DNA from: Candidatus Iainarchaeum sp.
GTDB lineage: Archaea; Iainarchaeota; Iainarchaeia; Iainarchaeales; JAAZKV01
Direction of reading: 5' to 3'
Assembly: GCA_026397035.1 (NCBI GenBank)
Contig: JAPLVQ010000006.1
Coordinates: 1 to 5,103, forward strand
DNA length: 5,103 bases
Shown: positions 4,421 through 5,103 of the stretch, piece by piece
How the letters are laid out: each line of letters starts with the position of its first letter
Position numbering within the stretch: the first letter of the stretch is position 1
Notes under the pieces: model-generated
Databases searched by the model: none
Told to the model about the DNA's origin: nothing
What the model saw: the letters and a program-made list of their open reading frames with translations, nothing else
Translations under genes and position numbers: made by a program

Positions 4421-4573
4421 TGCGCTCGTGGGGATTTGAACCCCAACAAAAAGCTATCTTTGGTTTTAATTAAACCACTTGGCTTTCTACCCCTTCGCAG
4501 AAGGGGTAAATTCTTTCGCGCGCCTTAGTAAGGCGCATGGAAGGCTTTTATGCTACCGTTACATCACGGGCGC
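4421..4573 (-). tRNA. tRNA-Gly(UCC) interrupted by an 82-nt intron
   Basis: Exon 1 is 4538-4573 and exon 2 is 4421-4455, giving a mature 71-nt tRNA without encoded CCA. The acceptor stem pairs GCGCCCG with CGAGCGC (C5 faces A68, other six pairs intact), discriminator A73. T8 is present. The D arm is ATGT-AACGGTA-GCAT with A14, G18, G19 and A21. After splicing the anticodon arm is AAAGC-CTTCCAA-GCTTT, with anticodon TCC and A37. The variable loop is TTGT (T48 can pair with A15), and the T arm is TGGGG-TTCAAAT-CCCCA. The discriminator, C35, C36 and a purine-rich D loop fit glycine identity. The intron sits at the canonical 37/38 position. A tRNA this regular is secure; the precise intron edges rest on restoring the CTTCCAA loop. 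It lies between a small HTH gene and rnp4, all on one strand. Confidence 0.93.
4456..4537 (-). other. tRNA-Gly intron with three internal hairpins
   Basis: The 82-nt intron interrupts the anticodon loop between positions 37 and 38. It consists of three successive stem-loops: GCGCCTT/AAGGCGC-type palindrome (4520-4536), a perfect 9-bp stem TACCCCTTC/GAAGGGGTA with a 3-nt loop (4488-4508), and GGTTT/AAACC (4462-4476). The bulge-helix-bulge needed by archaeal splicing endonuclease is poor: C32-U33-U34 can pair with AAG at 4458-4460, but C35 faces A and there is little inner helix. No box C/D or H/ACA guide elements and no reading frame are seen in it. Confidence 0.8.
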
Positions 4574-4589
4574 TTTTGTTTTACAATTT

Positions 4590-4604
4590 TGTAGCTTTGC
4601 TACA
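4590..4604. repeat. Short perfect hairpin upstream of tRNA-Gly
   Basis: TGTAGC and GCTACA form a 6-bp inverted repeat around a 3-nt spacer, 17 bp before the tRNA. It overlaps a second palindrome, TACAA-TT-TTGTA (4582-4593), so only one can form. Neither is followed by a T-run on the tRNA strand, so it is unlikely to be a terminator; it would lie in the tRNA 5' leader if transcription starts at the box at 4630-4640. Confidence 0.4.
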
Positions 4605-4629
4605 GTATTATTGATTTTTGCTTTGGTTG

Positions 4630-4640
4630 CTTTTTTAAAG
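4630..4640 (-). promoter_or_regulatory. Candidate TATA box for tRNA-Gly
   Basis: CTTTAAAAAAG is the best TATA-like box in the 84-bp gap before the tRNA. It predicts a start near 4609 and a 5' leader of about 36 nt to be removed by RNase P. It resembles the CTTTTTAAAG boxes elsewhere in the window. Confidence 0.3.
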
Positions 4641-4657
4641 GTTCTCTCGGGGGGTTA

Positions 4658-4975
4658 TCAGTTTATGGCAATCTTTTTGACATTATTTGTGTCTCCGCCT
4701 TTGTGAAGGGTTCCATTTATCCGGATTCCTTCTTTTCGCATTTGTGCTATTAATAGTTTTGCGTAGAGTTGTATTGTTGTTTTGGCAAGTCCGGTTTCTT
4801 CATGTAATTGTTTTGTCGGGAGCCTGATTGCGTCATTGTCTTTTTGTGCAAAAAGTAACTTTCTTAAAATATCCTCCAACTCCAAAATTTTAGTATCTTT
4901 TTCTCTCAATTTTTGGCGGAGTGCAAATAATTCCGGATTTGTTTTTTGAATTATTTTTAGTGGACTCTGGGACAA
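4658..4975 (-). CDS. Small protein with coiled coil and helix-turn-helix, function unknown
   Basis: I do not recognise a family. The 105-residue frame begins with a probable coiled coil at about 14-44, where L16, L23, I30, L37 and also L33, L40 keep heptad spacing. It continues with a likely helix-turn-helix at about 52-83 (LPTKQLHEETGLAKTTIQLY, then a hydrophobic recognition helix with LLIAQM) and ends with a basic, beta-like tail. The layout suggests a small dimeric DNA-binding regulator, but that is inference. The start is uncertain: the first usable codon is TTG at 4975 with no ribosome binding site, and there is no ATG before residue 79. A strong TATA box at 4979-4986 would start transcription near 4956, inside this frame, so the true protein may begin later (for example TTG at 4909). 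It follows the DUF2080-like gene by 15 bp and precedes tRNA-Gly. Confidence 0.6.
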   Translation of the reverse strand: MSQSPLKIIQKTNPELFALRQKLREKDTKILELEDILRKLLFAQKDNDAIRLPTKQLHEETGLAKTTIQLYAKLLIAQMRKEGIRINGTLHKGGDTNNVKKIAIN

Positions 4976-4978
4976 AAG

Positions 4979-4986
4979 TATATAAA
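4979..4986 (-). promoter_or_regulatory. Strong candidate TATA box over the start of the HTH gene
   Basis: TTTATATA is the best match to the archaeal TATA consensus in the window. It lies between the stop codon of the DUF2080-like gene and the first possible start of the HTH gene. The expected start point near 4956 falls downstream of the TTG at 4975, so this box supports a shorter protein or a non-standard start. Confidence 0.5.
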
Positions 4987-4990
4987 GGGT

Positions 4991-5103
4991 CTATTTTTTC
5001 CCTTTTTTCTTGCATATTATGAGGTATGCAGGGTAACCAAGGTATTCTTTTAGTGCATCAACTTTTGCACCTGTTCCATAAGGTGTTACTGTTTTTTCCA
5101 GAA
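4991..5103 (-). CDS. DUF2080-like 'transposon-encoded' small protein, C-terminal end (partial)
   Basis: An open frame entering from the right edge and ending at TAG (4991-4993) encodes the last 36 residues of a small protein. The visible motif EKTVTPYGTGAKVDALKEYLGY followed by PAYLIICKKK resembles, in pattern, the DUF2080 family of short archaeal proteins annotated as putative transposon-encoded: a K-x-V-x-P-x-G-x-G-A start, a K-x-[YW]-[IL]-G motif, then a hydrophobic strand. In that family the region after GA usually reads like V-P-K-x-[YW]-[IL]-G; here DALKEYLG replaces it. The biochemical role of the family is unknown and the mobile-element link comes only from its name and frequent association. 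The start lies outside the window. The stop is 15 bp before the possible start of the HTH gene, so the two could form one unit. The reading frame is clear; the family call is from memory of the motif. Confidence 0.7.
   Translation of the reverse strand, partial: LEKTVTPYGTGAKVDALKEYLGYPAYLIICKKKGKK

Noticed and set aside
4441..4520. A second tRNA nested in the tRNA-Gly intron
   Set aside because: AGCCAAGTGGTTTAA resembles a D arm, but no acceptor strand matches CGAGCGC as well as GCGCCCG at 4567-4573, and the spliced tRNA-Gly is complete without it.
4421..4573. Integration site at the tRNA-Gly gene
   Set aside because: No direct repeat of the tRNA 3' end is present in the window and no integrase is visible; the DUF2080-like gene lies on the 5' side of the tRNA, not the usual target end.
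4892..5015. Third-phase minus-strand frame starting at the ATG at 5015
   Set aside because: It overlaps the end of the DUF2080-like frame and the start of the HTH frame, is only about 40 codons, and has no recognisable pattern.

Overview
The window is a dense, AT-rich stretch of an archaeal chromosome in which every supported gene lies on the minus strand. The archaeal call rests on the gene set: ribosomal proteins S19e, L39e and L31e, initiation factor aIF6, prefoldin alpha, an Rpp21-type RNase P subunit, the SRP receptor FtsY, an intron-containing tRNA without encoded CCA, and TATA-like boxes upstream of genes. The lineage is uncertain. The high A+T, the Lys/Glu-rich tails on core proteins and a shortened conserved cluster would fit a small-genome (DPANN-like) archaeon, but this is inference.

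Layout in the direction of transcription, from high to low coordinates: the end of a DUF2080-like 'transposon-encoded' small protein (4991-5103); a small unrecognised protein with a coiled coil and a helix-turn-helix (4658-4975); tRNA-Gly(UCC) with an 82-nt intron (4421-4573); RNase P component 4/Rpp21 (4049-4390); a 261-bp gap holding a hairpin plus T-run terminator and a promoter; S19e (3206-3787), L39e (2941-3204) and L31e (2482-2934), packed almost end to end; a 140-bp gap with two inverted repeats and a promoter; aIF6 (1685-2341); prefoldin alpha (1110-1571); and the N-terminal part of FtsY, which runs off the window (1-1020).

The genes serve RNA maturation (RNase P, tRNA), ribosome assembly (S19e, L39e, L31e, aIF6), nascent-chain folding (prefoldin) and membrane targeting (FtsY). 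The order is the familiar archaeal S19e-L39e-L31e-aIF6-prefoldin-FtsY cluster, but PDCD5 and LX/L18Ae, often found within it, are absent here.

The main oddities are the long charged C-terminal tails on three consecutive ribosomal proteins, a roughly 280-residue charged linker in FtsY with a hydrophobic Gly/Phe motif inside it, a tRNA intron made of three hairpins with a poor bulge-helix-bulge, and a palindrome between the TATA box and expected start point of aIF6. No defence system, CRISPR array or insertion sequence is visible. Apart from the right edge the window is housekeeping DNA.
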